From: an uncultured Peptococcaceae bacterium
GTDB lineage: Bacteria; Bacillota; Peptococcia; Peptococcales; Peptococcaceae
DNA: 64,000 bases
Direction of reading: 5' to 3'
Assembly (NCBI GenBank): GCA_934229395.1
Contig: CAKQDL010000002.1
Coordinates: 1-64,000, forward strand
Shown here: in pieces, positions 42,535 through 50,040 of the stretch
Layout of the letters: every line of letters starts with the position of its first letter
Position numbering within the stretch: position 1 is the stretch's first letter
Translations under genes and position numbers: made by a program
The notes under the pieces: generated by a model
Databases searched by the model: none
Seen by the model: only the letters and a program-made list of their open reading frames with translations
What the model was told of the DNA's origin: nothing

Positions 42535-43265
42535 TCGAATGTGTGGATATCTCCAAAGAATTTGGTGATAAAAAAGTTTTGTCAACCATGAACTTCCACG
42601 CAAAAGAAAATGAATTCGTTGTTATCTTGGGTCCTGGTCAATCAGGGAAAAGTACCTTGATGCGTTTGATCGCAGGCTTTGAATCCCCAACAACAGGCCA
42701 TGTTTATGTAAATGGTGAAGAAGTGGATGGGCCAAGTGATAAGGTTGGCTTTGTATTCCAACGTTATACCCTGTTCTTCTGGAAAACCGTTATGGGCAAT
42801 GTAGAGATGGGGCCTAAGCTTAAAGGCATTGGCAAGGAAGAACGTCGCAAGATGGCGCAAAAATACATTGACCTTGTGGGTCTTACAGGCTTTGAAAACA
42901 GCTATCCAAATCAGCTCTCTGGTGGTATGAAACAGCGTGTAGGTATTGCACGTGCATACGTTAACGAACCAACTCTTTTGATTCTTGACGAACCATTTGG
43001 TCAGCTCGATGCGCAAACACGTATCTTGATGGAAATGGAAATCGAACGTGTATGGCAGGAAGAAAAGCGTACCATCTTGTTCGTAACATCCAACATCGAC
43101 GAAGCAATTTATCTCGCCGACCGCATCATCGTATTGGATGGGAAGTTGCCTAGCCACTTGGCAAGCGAATACGAAATCAACTTGCCTCGTCCTAGAAACC
43201 TAACGGGTCACGATTTCTTGGAATTGCGTAAAAAGATTACCGACTCTATGAGTTTGGTACTCTAA
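42510..43265 (+). CDS. ABC importer ATPase 2 (switch His replaced by Ser)
   Basis: A 251-residue ATPase paired with permease 2. Walker A GPGQSGKS at 41-48, Q-loop Gln84, a normal signature LSGGM at 136-140 and Walker B LLILDE at 155-160 are intact. The switch (H-loop) His is Ser193 in FVTSNIDEA. It complements ATPase 1: this subunit donates the good signature but has a weakened Walker side. The GTG at 42504 is too near the GAGGGG site, so ATG 42510 is preferred. Confidence 0.88.
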   Translation: MDKTHGNIIECVDISKEFGDKKVLSTMNFHAKENEFVVILGPGQSGKSTLMRLIAGFESPTTGHVYVNGEEVDGPSDKVGFVFQRYTLFFWKTVMGNVEMGPKLKGIGKEERRKMAQKYIDLVGLTGFENSYPNQLSGGMKQRVGIARAYVNEPTLLILDEPFGQLDAQTRILMEMEIERVWQEEKRTILFVTSNIDEAIYLADRIIVLDGKLPSHLASEYEINLPRPRNLTGHDFLELRKKITDSMSLVL

Positions 43266-43284
43266 GTTGAAGGAGGTGCTTGAG

Positions 43285-43416
43285 ATGCTTATGGCAGCAA
43301 TACCTGTGAAGTGGGCTTTGTTCTTTACCATGTGTTTGGGGATGGTCATCCTCTTCGTAGTCATTAGAAAGTTGGTGTTCTTTGCATCAGAAAAGCTCCT
43401 CGACAAAATGAATTAA
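43285..43416 (+). CDS. 43-residue single-span membrane peptide of the importer operon
   Basis: A small gene with an excellent AAGGAGG site, 19 bases after ATPase 2 and before the operon terminator. The product has a hydrophobic segment at about residues 10-34 containing FFTMCLGMVILFVVI and a short amphipathic, positively charged C-terminus (SEKLLDKMN). I do not recognise a family. Position and expression signals suggest a small accessory subunit of the transporter, similar in kind to the small membrane peptides of other transport systems; that role is inference. Confidence 0.7.
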   Translation: MLMAAIPVKWALFFTMCLGMVILFVVIRKLVFFASEKLLDKMN

Positions 43417-43422
43417 CACTTA

Positions 43423-43454
43423 AAGCGTCAGGTCGTTTGATCTGGCGCTTTTTT
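43423..43454 (+). terminator. Terminator of the ABC importer operon
   Basis: AAGCGTCAG (43423-43431) with CTGGCGCTT (43442-43450), then TTTT. Confidence 0.85.
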
Positions 43455-43534
43455 GTGACTTTTTGTGGATAGTTGCGTGACGCCTTGCTGTGTTATGATG
43501 AATGGGTAGAATACAGAGAAAGTGAGGAAAAAAT

Positions 43535-44338
43535 ATGCCTGCAATTTTTGCACATTATGTTTTTGGACGCGAAGCGCTTCCTAGGATGGATGCGCGCGCG
43601 CTGCCGATTGTTCGCAGCCACATGCCTTTTTACAAGCTGGGCTTGCAGGGGCCAGATTTTTATTTCTTTGATCAGCTAAAACGTTTGCAGGGCAAACATC
43701 TTTCTTATATTGGTACCATGCTCCATAACCATTCTTGCGTGTATTTATTGGAACGCTTGGAACACGTTGGCGCGCGCCGCGCTGATAGTGAAGAATTGGC
43801 GTATATGCTTGGTTTAATTGGTCATTTTGCTTTGGACTCAACGTGCCACCCGCACATTGACAGCTGGGTGAAAGAACTTGATTATGACCATAATTTGATT
43901 GAAACAGAATTTGATCGCATGCTTTTGGAACGTGAAGGCGAACGTGCCAGACGTTTTCCTTTGGGCAGCGTGATTAAGAGTGACAAACGCACGCGTCTTA
44001 AAGTTGGAACGATGTATAAGGACTTTAGTTTGGCAGAGGATGTGGCTGGTCTTTGGCATGACTTTGCGTTTATTAAAAATTTGATTCGCACGCCATCGGA
44101 TGCACAGTATCGTGCCTATACGAAGCTTTTGTCTATGGTAGGGGCGGATGCCTTAGGTGGCGTGCTGATGGGCGAACGCAGCGAAATTGCACCGACGACG
44201 AATTTGCGCCTGATGCCTTTGTTTGGTCAAGCACAGGATGTGTACGCCAAGCTCAGCACAAATTTTATGGATCATGTGCGTGAAGGCAAGCGCTTGGATG
44301 ACTATTTTGAACGTGATTTTGAAACCTTGCCGGAGTAA
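43535..44338 (+). CDS. Zinc-dependent phospholipase C-family protein
   Basis: A 267-residue protein resembling the zn_dep_PLPC domain: N-terminal MPAIFAHYVFGREAL, GLQGPDFYFFD, and the metal-like motif LIGHFALDSTCHPHID with several His/Asp. There is no signal peptide, so it is probably cytoplasmic, unlike secreted phospholipases. Many such proteins in Clostridia are uncharacterised and need not cleave phospholipids. It is followed directly by an AlkD-like gene whose start abuts its stop, so the two form an operon. Confidence 0.82.
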   Translation: MPAIFAHYVFGREALPRMDARALPIVRSHMPFYKLGLQGPDFYFFDQLKRLQGKHLSYIGTMLHNHSCVYLLERLEHVGARRADSEELAYMLGLIGHFALDSTCHPHIDSWVKELDYDHNLIETEFDRMLLEREGERARRFPLGSVIKSDKRTRLKVGTMYKDFSLAEDVAGLWHDFAFIKNLIRTPSDAQYRAYTKLLSMVGADALGGVLMGERSEIAPTTNLRLMPLFGQAQDVYAKLSTNFMDHVREGKRLDDYFERDFETLPE

Positions 44339-45025
44339 ATGATGGGTATTGAACAAGAAATAAGAGAAGCGCTTTTGGCCGAGAGGGATGAAGGGTATAA
44401 GGCCTTTCATCAAAAGCTGATACCAACGGTAGACGAAGCGCGCGTTCTTGGTGTGCGTATGCCGGCGCAAAGAAAAATTGCGAAGGCCTACAAAAAAGAC
44501 CCACGTCTGTATGATTATTTGGCGCTTTCGCAGCATACGTATATGGAAGAAATGAATGTTCACGGTTTTCTTTTGGATGCCATCACAGATTTTGACGTAT
44601 GTGTGGTGCAGCTTGACCATCTTTTGTCCATGGTGGACAATTGGGCGAATTGCGATTCGCTCATGCCGATGACGCTCAAAAAGCATCCAGACCAGGCGGT
44701 GGCACACGCTTTTGCGTGGATGGATTCGGATGCGCCTTATACGGTGCGCTTTGGTATTTTGGTGCTGATGCGCTTTGCTTTGGCAGAGCGCTTTGATGAA
44801 ACACATTTGCGCGCGGTGGCAGCGTGTTCTTGTGATGAGTATTATGTCAATATGGCGGTGGCCTGGTATTTTAGCATGGCGCTGGCCAAACAGTATGAGA
44901 AAACCCTACCTTGGATAAGTGAACGTCGTCTGCCTGAGTGGGTACATAAAAAATCTATTCAAAAGGCTGTTGAAAGCAGGCAGGTGAGCGCGGCGCATAA
45001 AGAAGTGTTAAAAAGCTATAGATAA
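44339..45025 (+). CDS. DNA alkylation repair protein (AlkD-like HEAT repeats)
   Basis: A 228-residue all-helical protein of the AlkD family, DNA glycosylases that remove bulky or positively charged alkylated bases. The recognition block VRMPAQRKIAK is near residue 40 and the catalytic-type motif VDNWANCDSLM (Asp in DNWANCD) is near residue 100. Starts immediately after the phospholipase-like gene stop, with GGAG a few bases upstream. Terminator follows. Confidence 0.87.
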   Translation: MMGIEQEIREALLAERDEGYKAFHQKLIPTVDEARVLGVRMPAQRKIAKAYKKDPRLYDYLALSQHTYMEEMNVHGFLLDAITDFDVCVVQLDHLLSMVDNWANCDSLMPMTLKKHPDQAVAHAFAWMDSDAPYTVRFGILVLMRFALAERFDETHLRAVAACSCDEYYVNMAVAWYFSMALAKQYEKTLPWISERRLPEWVHKKSIQKAVESRQVSAAHKEVLKSYR

Positions 45026-45032
45026 ACAAGAG

Positions 45033-45059
45033 GTGGCTCGCGTAGAGCTGCCTTTTTAT
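45033..45059 (+). terminator. Terminator after the AlkD-like gene
   Basis: AGGTGGCTC (45033-45041) with GAGCTGCCT (45047-45055), then TTTTT. Confidence 0.7.
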
Positions 45060-45077
45060 TTGTGTGTTTTTGCACAT

Positions 45078-45108
45078 GAAAAAAGCCCTGGCGTGATGCC
45101 AAGGCTTT
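45078..45108 (-). terminator. Terminator after htpG
   Basis: Minus strand AAAGCCTTGGC with GCCAGGGCTTT (arms 45098-45108 and 45082-45092), ending in six T. Confidence 0.8.
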
Positions 45109-45137
45109 GGAGGTGGGGGTAGATGAGGAGTAGATAA

Positions 45138-47036
45138 TTATTTTGTCATGAGGAAGGACATACTGCGTGCAAAGTTGGTAGGGTCTTCAACTGGGAGGCC
45201 GGCAATAAGGCGCGCTTGTTGGTAGAGAAGGTTCAAGTACATCTTGAGACCTTCTTCATCGTCGGCTTCGTTGAGTGCTTGGAGCTTGGCATAAACAGGG
45301 TGGTTTTTGTTGATTTCCAAAACCTTTTGTGCCTTGATGCCGCCGCCTTGTGGCATGGTTGCATAGAGCTTTTCCATATCAACGGAAATTTGGCCTTCGG
45401 TAGAGAGGTAAACGGCATCTTCGTCAGCTAGGAGGTCGGTGGTTTTTACGCGTGTGACTTCGCTGCTCAAAAGGCTGGCGAGCTTGGTGAAGAAGGTGTT
45501 TTCATCTTCGTTTGCTTCTGCGGTTTCTTCCTTTGCTTCTTCAAGGCCGAGGTTTTCGGCAGAAACAGAACGGAATTCCTTACCTTCGTAAGCACCTAAG
45601 GTTTTAAGCACGAACTCGTCGATGGCATCGGTCAAATAGAGCATTTCGTAGTTCTTCTTTTTGATGATACCAACCTGAGGAAGGGTGTCAATTTGATCAA
45701 TGTTGGAACCTGCTGCATAGTAGATGTATTTTTGATCCTCTGGCATACGTTCCACATATTCTTTAAAGGTAGAAAGCTTGCCTTCGGTGGAAGAGTGGAA
45801 GAGGAGAAAATCTTGGAGTTTTTCCTTGTGCATGCCGTATTCATCGTAGGTGGAAATCTTTAGATGACGGCCAAAGGCGTTGTAGAAGGATTCGTAGGTT
45901 TCACGATCCTTTTCTAGCATTTGCTTGAGCTCCTTGGTGATGCGTTCATCAATTTTGTTGCGGATGATGCGCAATTGACGGTCTTGTTGGAGCATTTCGC
46001 GAGAAATGTTCAAAGAAAGGTCTTCGCTGTCTACGACACCCTTGATGAAGTTGTAGTAGCTAGGAAGAAGGTCGCTGCAGTTGTCCATAATAAGGACGCC
46101 GTTGGAATAAAGGGCCAAGCCGTGCTTGTATTCACTGCTGTAGTAGTTGAATGGAGGTTGACTAGGGATGTAAAGAATGGCACGGTAGCTCAAAAGACCT
46201 TCAGCGTTCAAATGAATGTGCTTGAGGGGTTTATCGAAGCCGAAACGACGTTCGTGGTAGAAGTTGTCGTAATCCTCGTCAGTGAGCTCGTTTTTGTTCT
46301 TGCGCCAAATTGGCACCATGGAGTTTAATGTTTCATCTTCATAATAGGTTTCGTATTGAGGGTTGTCCTCGGTGCCTTCAATAAAGCGCTGCTTTTCGCA
46401 GAGCATGATGATAGGGTAACGGATGTAGTTGGAATAGGTGGTTACGAGGCTCTTGAGCAAATGTGGATCAAGGAACTCGTCGTAGTTGTCTTCTTCGGTG
46501 TTGTCGCGAAGGGTAAGGGTGATTTTTGTGCCAGGGGTGGTGCGGTCGCTTGTGGTGATGGTGTAGCCATCGGTGCCGCTGGATTGCCACATGGCTGCTG
46601 GTTCATCGGCGTTCCAGGTTTTGGATTCGACGGTCACGTCCTTTGCTACCATGAAAGCAGAATAGAAACCAACGCCGAATTGACCGATGATGTTGTGTTC
46701 GTCGTCGATGGTGTTGGTTTCGTCGCTTTTAAAATCAAAGCTGCCGCTCTTGGCGATGGTGCCGAGGTGGTTTTCGAGGTCTTCGGCGGTCATGCCGATG
46801 CCGGTGTCTTCGATGGTGATGGTGCGCGCATCTTTGTTAGGGGTGAGGCGAATATAGAAATCATCCTTGTTGAAGGTGCGGGTTTCATCGGTGAGGGTTT
46901 GATAATAAACCTTGTCGATGGCGTCGGACGCATTAGAAATAAGCTCGCGCAAGAAAATTTCGCGGTTGGTGTAAATAGAATGAATCATTAAATCCATTAA
47001 GCGTTGGGATTCCGCTTTGAAGGATTTCTTAGTCAT
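45138..47036 (-). CDS. htpG: Hsp90 chaperone HtpG
   Basis: ATP-dependent molecular chaperone of 632 residues, full bacterial length. The GHKL ATPase domain shows REIFLRELISNASDAIDK near residue 24, DTGIGM near 78, GTIAKSGS and GQFGVGFYSAF near 120. A middle domain and a dimerisation domain follow. AGGTGACAGTTC precedes the ATG. Unlike the HrcA-independent htpG of Bacillus subtilis, this gene has a perfect CIRCE operator between promoter and start, so it should belong to the HrcA heat-shock regulon. Confidence 0.96.
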   Translation of the reverse strand: MTKKSFKAESQRLMDLMIHSIYTNREIFLRELISNASDAIDKVYYQTLTDETRTFNKDDFYIRLTPNKDARTITIEDTGIGMTAEDLENHLGTIAKSGSFDFKSDETNTIDDEHNIIGQFGVGFYSAFMVAKDVTVESKTWNADEPAAMWQSSGTDGYTITTSDRTTPGTKITLTLRDNTEEDNYDEFLDPHLLKSLVTTYSNYIRYPIIMLCEKQRFIEGTEDNPQYETYYEDETLNSMVPIWRKNKNELTDEDYDNFYHERRFGFDKPLKHIHLNAEGLLSYRAILYIPSQPPFNYYSSEYKHGLALYSNGVLIMDNCSDLLPSYYNFIKGVVDSEDLSLNISREMLQQDRQLRIIRNKIDERITKELKQMLEKDRETYESFYNAFGRHLKISTYDEYGMHKEKLQDFLLFHSSTEGKLSTFKEYVERMPEDQKYIYYAAGSNIDQIDTLPQVGIIKKKNYEMLYLTDAIDEFVLKTLGAYEGKEFRSVSAENLGLEEAKEETAEANEDENTFFTKLASLLSSEVTRVKTTDLLADEDAVYLSTEGQISVDMEKLYATMPQGGGIKAQKVLEINKNHPVYAKLQALNEADDEEGLKMYLNLLYQQARLIAGLPVEDPTNFARSMSFLMTK

Positions 47037-47059
47037 GAACTGTCACCTCGTGTGAGTTA

Positions 47060-47086
47060 TTAGCACTCCTGCTTGTTGAGTGCTAA
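47060..47086 (-). promoter_or_regulatory. CIRCE operator (HrcA site) of htpG
   Basis: TTAGCACTC-N9-GAGTGCTAA, a perfect match to the CIRCE consensus, four bases downstream of the htpG -10. HrcA binding here would repress htpG until heat shock. Confidence 0.95.
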
Positions 47087-47090
47087 TATT

Positions 47091-47118
47091 ATTTTAACAC
47101 TTTAACCTTGCTTGTCAA
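47091..47118 (-). promoter_or_regulatory. htpG promoter
   Basis: Minus strand -35 TTGACA (47118-47113), 16-base spacer, -10 TAAAAT (47096-47091), a vegetative sigma-A-type promoter. Confidence 0.75.
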
Positions 47119-47178
47119 TAGATAATCTTCGTGATAAGCTTCAAGTAAAAAAGACGATTGACTAAAGGAGAAAAAATT

Positions 47179-47868
47179 ATGGCAGATTTTGACAAAAAAG
47201 CGCCGGAGTATGACGCTTGGTACCACACCCAGAGAGGCGCTTTGGTGGATGCGCTGGAAACCGAGTGTGCCTTTGCGCTGTTTGAACCAGATACAGGGAG
47301 CTTTGTGTTGGATGCTGGTTGTGGCACTGGTAATTTTTCGATGAAGCTGGCAAAAAAAGGCGTGCGCGTGGAGGGCATTGACTTATCAGAGCCGATGATT
47401 GGTTACGCCAAGGAGAAGGCTGAGGTGTCGGATTATGCCGAGTCGCTGCATTTTCAAGTCGGTGACCTTTATGAATTGCCGTTTCCTGATGCGCATTTCG
47501 ATGCGGTGCTTTCTATGGCGGCTTTTGAATTTATCCATGAAGATGAACGTGCACTGGAGGAATTTTTTCGCGTGGTCAAGCCTGGCGGCTATGTGCTTGT
47601 GGGCACCATAACGGCCGATTCTGATTGGGGACGCGAATACATCAGTCATATGCCGCGCGAGGACAGCGTTTTTCACCATGCGGCCTTTAAAACGGCTGAC
47701 GAGATGCGCGCGTTTTTTGCTGAGCGTCTTGTGGCGAGCAAGGAGAGTGTCTTCTTCCCCTTTGCTACAACAGAAGAAGAGGCGACGCGTGCCTTGGATG
47801 ATTTTTATAAAGAGAAAGGTGCGGTGGGGGCTTTTGTTTGCCTTTTGTGGCAAAAAACACTTACCTAA
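47179..47868 (+). CDS. Class I SAM-dependent methyltransferase
   Basis: A 229-residue methyltransferase with motif I VLDAGCGTGNFS near residue 45, the acidic end of beta2 VEGIDLSEPM, motif II FDAVLSMAAFEFI and motif III VVKPGGYVLVGTI. This is the UbiE/BioC-like small-molecule fold; substrate unknown. The frame opens seven codons earlier but ATG 47179 has AAAGGAG. It is divergent from htpG and ends in a terminator, so it is a single-gene unit. Confidence 0.88.
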   Translation: MADFDKKAPEYDAWYHTQRGALVDALETECAFALFEPDTGSFVLDAGCGTGNFSMKLAKKGVRVEGIDLSEPMIGYAKEKAEVSDYAESLHFQVGDLYELPFPDAHFDAVLSMAAFEFIHEDERALEEFFRVVKPGGYVLVGTITADSDWGREYISHMPREDSVFHHAAFKTADEMRAFFAERLVASKESVFFPFATTEEEATRALDDFYKEKGAVGAFVCLLWQKTLT

Positions 47869-47873
47869 AATTG

Positions 47874-47914
47874 AAACGGCTTCAACATCTTTGGTGGTGT
47901 GGAGCCGTTTTTTT
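47874..47914 (+). terminator. Terminator after the methyltransferase gene
   Basis: AAACGGCT (47874-47881) with AGCCGTTT (47903-47910), then TTTT. Confidence 0.8.
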
Positions 47915-48036
47915 GCGCGCAGATGCAATGCTGTGTACCATCAATGTTGTAATTTGGTGATATTTTTTCTGCAGACCTTTCCGAAAAGGGCGCAGTACGA
48001 TATGATAGGATAGAATAAGAATGAATAGGAGGGCGT

Positions 48037-49347
48037 ATGAAAAAAATAATTTTAACCATGCTGATGTCGGTGGCTGCGCTTTCTTTGGTCGGTTGCGCGC
48101 CTTTGACCTTTCAAGAGCCGTCCTCTCTGATTATGCCACCGGCAAGCACTCATGAGGAATACTTGGAGCGTTCTTTGATTAACACCTATCTTTCAGATGA
48201 CGAGCGCCTAGAGGTGCCAGACAATATGGATTCTGCTGCTGCCTACATTGATTTGGATACCAATGGCGATGGCGAAGAAGAAAAGCTTGTATTTTGGAGC
48301 GGGACCAACCGCCGTGAGGTTGGGGCGCTCTTACTTGCCAAAAATAGCGAAAACGAATGGTTGGTCAGCGACCAAATTCGACAATATGGCAATGCCATCA
48401 ATTATTTCAAGCTGGTGGACTTTAATTCTGATGGAACCAAGGAAATGTGCTTTGGTGTGGATATTGGTGGCTATAATGTGCTCTATATTTATTCTATTGA
48501 GGGCAACAAGCTTGAAGAGATTGAGCGTGTCAACTATTCGCTTGTCGATATTGTAGACCTTAATGGAAAAGGTACCTATGGTGTTTTGGTGGCGCTCAAT
48601 GATGGCGGCGCGCAAACGCCAACATCAAAGCTTTATTTGTATAAGCTTATAGATAAGCTGGAATGTGTTTATGAAAAGAGCTATGATGGTGCTTGCGTTG
48701 TTCTTGAATATGGCAAGGTGGCCAAAAATCAAACAGGCGTTTATTATGTGCGCACCTCTGATTATTCGAAGTTGAATGCGGAGCTCCTGCTCAAAAAGGC
48801 CTCTGGTGGTTTTGAGGAGCAAATGACCAGCTCCTTTACTTACTTAAACACCGCGTCAGGCTTTAGCAACATTATAAAAGACGTTGATGGTGACGGGGTG
48901 CTGGATGTACGCACCTTGGTAGCGCCAGTCGAAGATACAAAGCGCAATGTGGCTGAATTTTTGCAGGTGTGGAAAAGTTGGGATGGCGATGTGGGTCTAG
49001 ACAATGTTTATGGCCTTATCGAAAACGCCACCGATGGCTACGACCTTGTTTTGCCAAAGGATTGGCTGGGTACGGTGCGCTATCAATATGTCACAGAAAA
49101 AAATTGCAATCAAATACGCATTTACGAAGGTCAAAGTGATGAACCAGTCGTTATCTATTCAAGCGCCTTGAATGATGAAAAAAATCAAACAAAGGTGCCG
49201 GCCGGCAGTATTGACCTGGGTTCGTCGCCAAGTCGTCACTATATATATTATGCGACCGTAAATGCAAAAACTGTAGCCGGAAAATCTTTGGATGAAAAGG
49301 CGATCAAAGCGGCCTTTCAAATCGAAGGAGGAGAAGTCAATGAGTAA
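48037..49347 (+). CDS. Lipoprotein with calcium-binding-like (FG-GAP/EF-hand) repeats
   Basis: A 436-residue secreted lipoprotein: signal peptide with lipobox LVGC, Cys20. The body has repeated short acidic loops DTNGDGEEE, DFNSDGTKE and DVDGDGVLD, each preceding a beta-strand, as in FG-GAP/VCBS or EF-hand-like proteins that bind Ca2+ on the cell surface. I do not recognise a named family. Its last eight bases overlap the start of a response regulator gene, so it forms an operon with a two-component system and could report an envelope signal to the kinase. Confidence 0.8.
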   Translation: MKKIILTMLMSVAALSLVGCAPLTFQEPSSLIMPPASTHEEYLERSLINTYLSDDERLEVPDNMDSAAAYIDLDTNGDGEEEKLVFWSGTNRREVGALLLAKNSENEWLVSDQIRQYGNAINYFKLVDFNSDGTKEMCFGVDIGGYNVLYIYSIEGNKLEEIERVNYSLVDIVDLNGKGTYGVLVALNDGGAQTPTSKLYLYKLIDKLECVYEKSYDGACVVLEYGKVAKNQTGVYYVRTSDYSKLNAELLLKKASGGFEEQMTSSFTYLNTASGFSNIIKDVDGDGVLDVRTLVAPVEDTKRNVAEFLQVWKSWDGDVGLDNVYGLIENATDGYDLVLPKDWLGTVRYQYVTEKNCNQIRIYEGQSDEPVVIYSSALNDEKNQTKVPAGSIDLGSSPSRHYIYYATVNAKTVAGKSLDEKAIKAAFQIEGGEVNE

Positions 49348-50038
49348 TAAAATTCTTGTTGTAGAAGATGAAGAAGCCATTCGTGGTTTTATAAAGGTAA
49401 ATCTTAAAAGAAACAACTTTGAGGTCATTGAAGCTGGAAGTGGCGAAGAAGCCCTTGAAAAACTCGACGCAAGCGTAGACGTGGTGCTTTTGGACGTGAT
49501 GCTGCCGGGGATCAATGGCTATGAGGTTTGTGCCAAGGCGCGCGAAGCTTTTCCACAGTTGGGGGTTATTATCCTAACGGCAAAGGGCCAGGAAGAAAAT
49601 AAAATTGAAGGCCTAGAGGCTGGTGCAGACGATTATATCGTCAAGCCGTTTAGCCCGAAAGAACTCTTGGCACGCATCAATTCGCTTTTACGCCGTTTGT
49701 CTATTCAGGTGGACGAAAGTGTTGAAGAAGTCAAGGAACTCACCACAGGCATCTTCACTATGAATGTGGACGAACGTCGCTTTATGAAAAATGGTCAAGA
49801 AATTGAACTAACACCGATTGAATTTTCTTTGGTGAAATATTTTATGGAAAATGCCAATAAGGCAGTACACCGCGATGAGATTCTCAACAATGTATGGGGT
49901 TACAATTATGTAGGCGATTTCAAAATTGTAGACGTGAACATTCGCCGCATTCGCCAAAAAATTGAAGAGGATCCTTCCAAACCAAAATACATTGAAAAGG
50001 TTTGGGGGTATGGTTATCGCTGGTGGGGTGGTGACTGA
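49340..50038 (+). CDS. OmpR/PhoB-family response regulator
   Basis: A 232-residue DNA-binding regulator. The receiver domain has the acidic pocket VVEDEE at 8-12, phospho-acceptor Asp52 in LLDVMLPG, and Lys in YIVKPFSP. The C-terminal winged helix includes ELTPIEFSLVKYF and the recognition region VDVNIRRIRQKIE. The frame extends 16 codons upstream inside the lipoprotein gene, but ATG 49340 has GGAGGAG. The cognate kinase begins two bases after its stop. Confidence 0.94.
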   Translation: MSNKILVVEDEEAIRGFIKVNLKRNNFEVIEAGSGEEALEKLDASVDVVLLDVMLPGINGYEVCAKAREAFPQLGVIILTAKGQEENKIEGLEAGADDYIVKPFSPKELLARINSLLRRLSIQVDESVEEVKELTTGIFTMNVDERRFMKNGQEIELTPIEFSLVKYFMENANKAVHRDEILNNVWGYNYVGDFKIVDVNIRRIRQKIEEDPSKPKYIEKVWGYGYRWWGGD

Positions 50039-50040
50039 TT

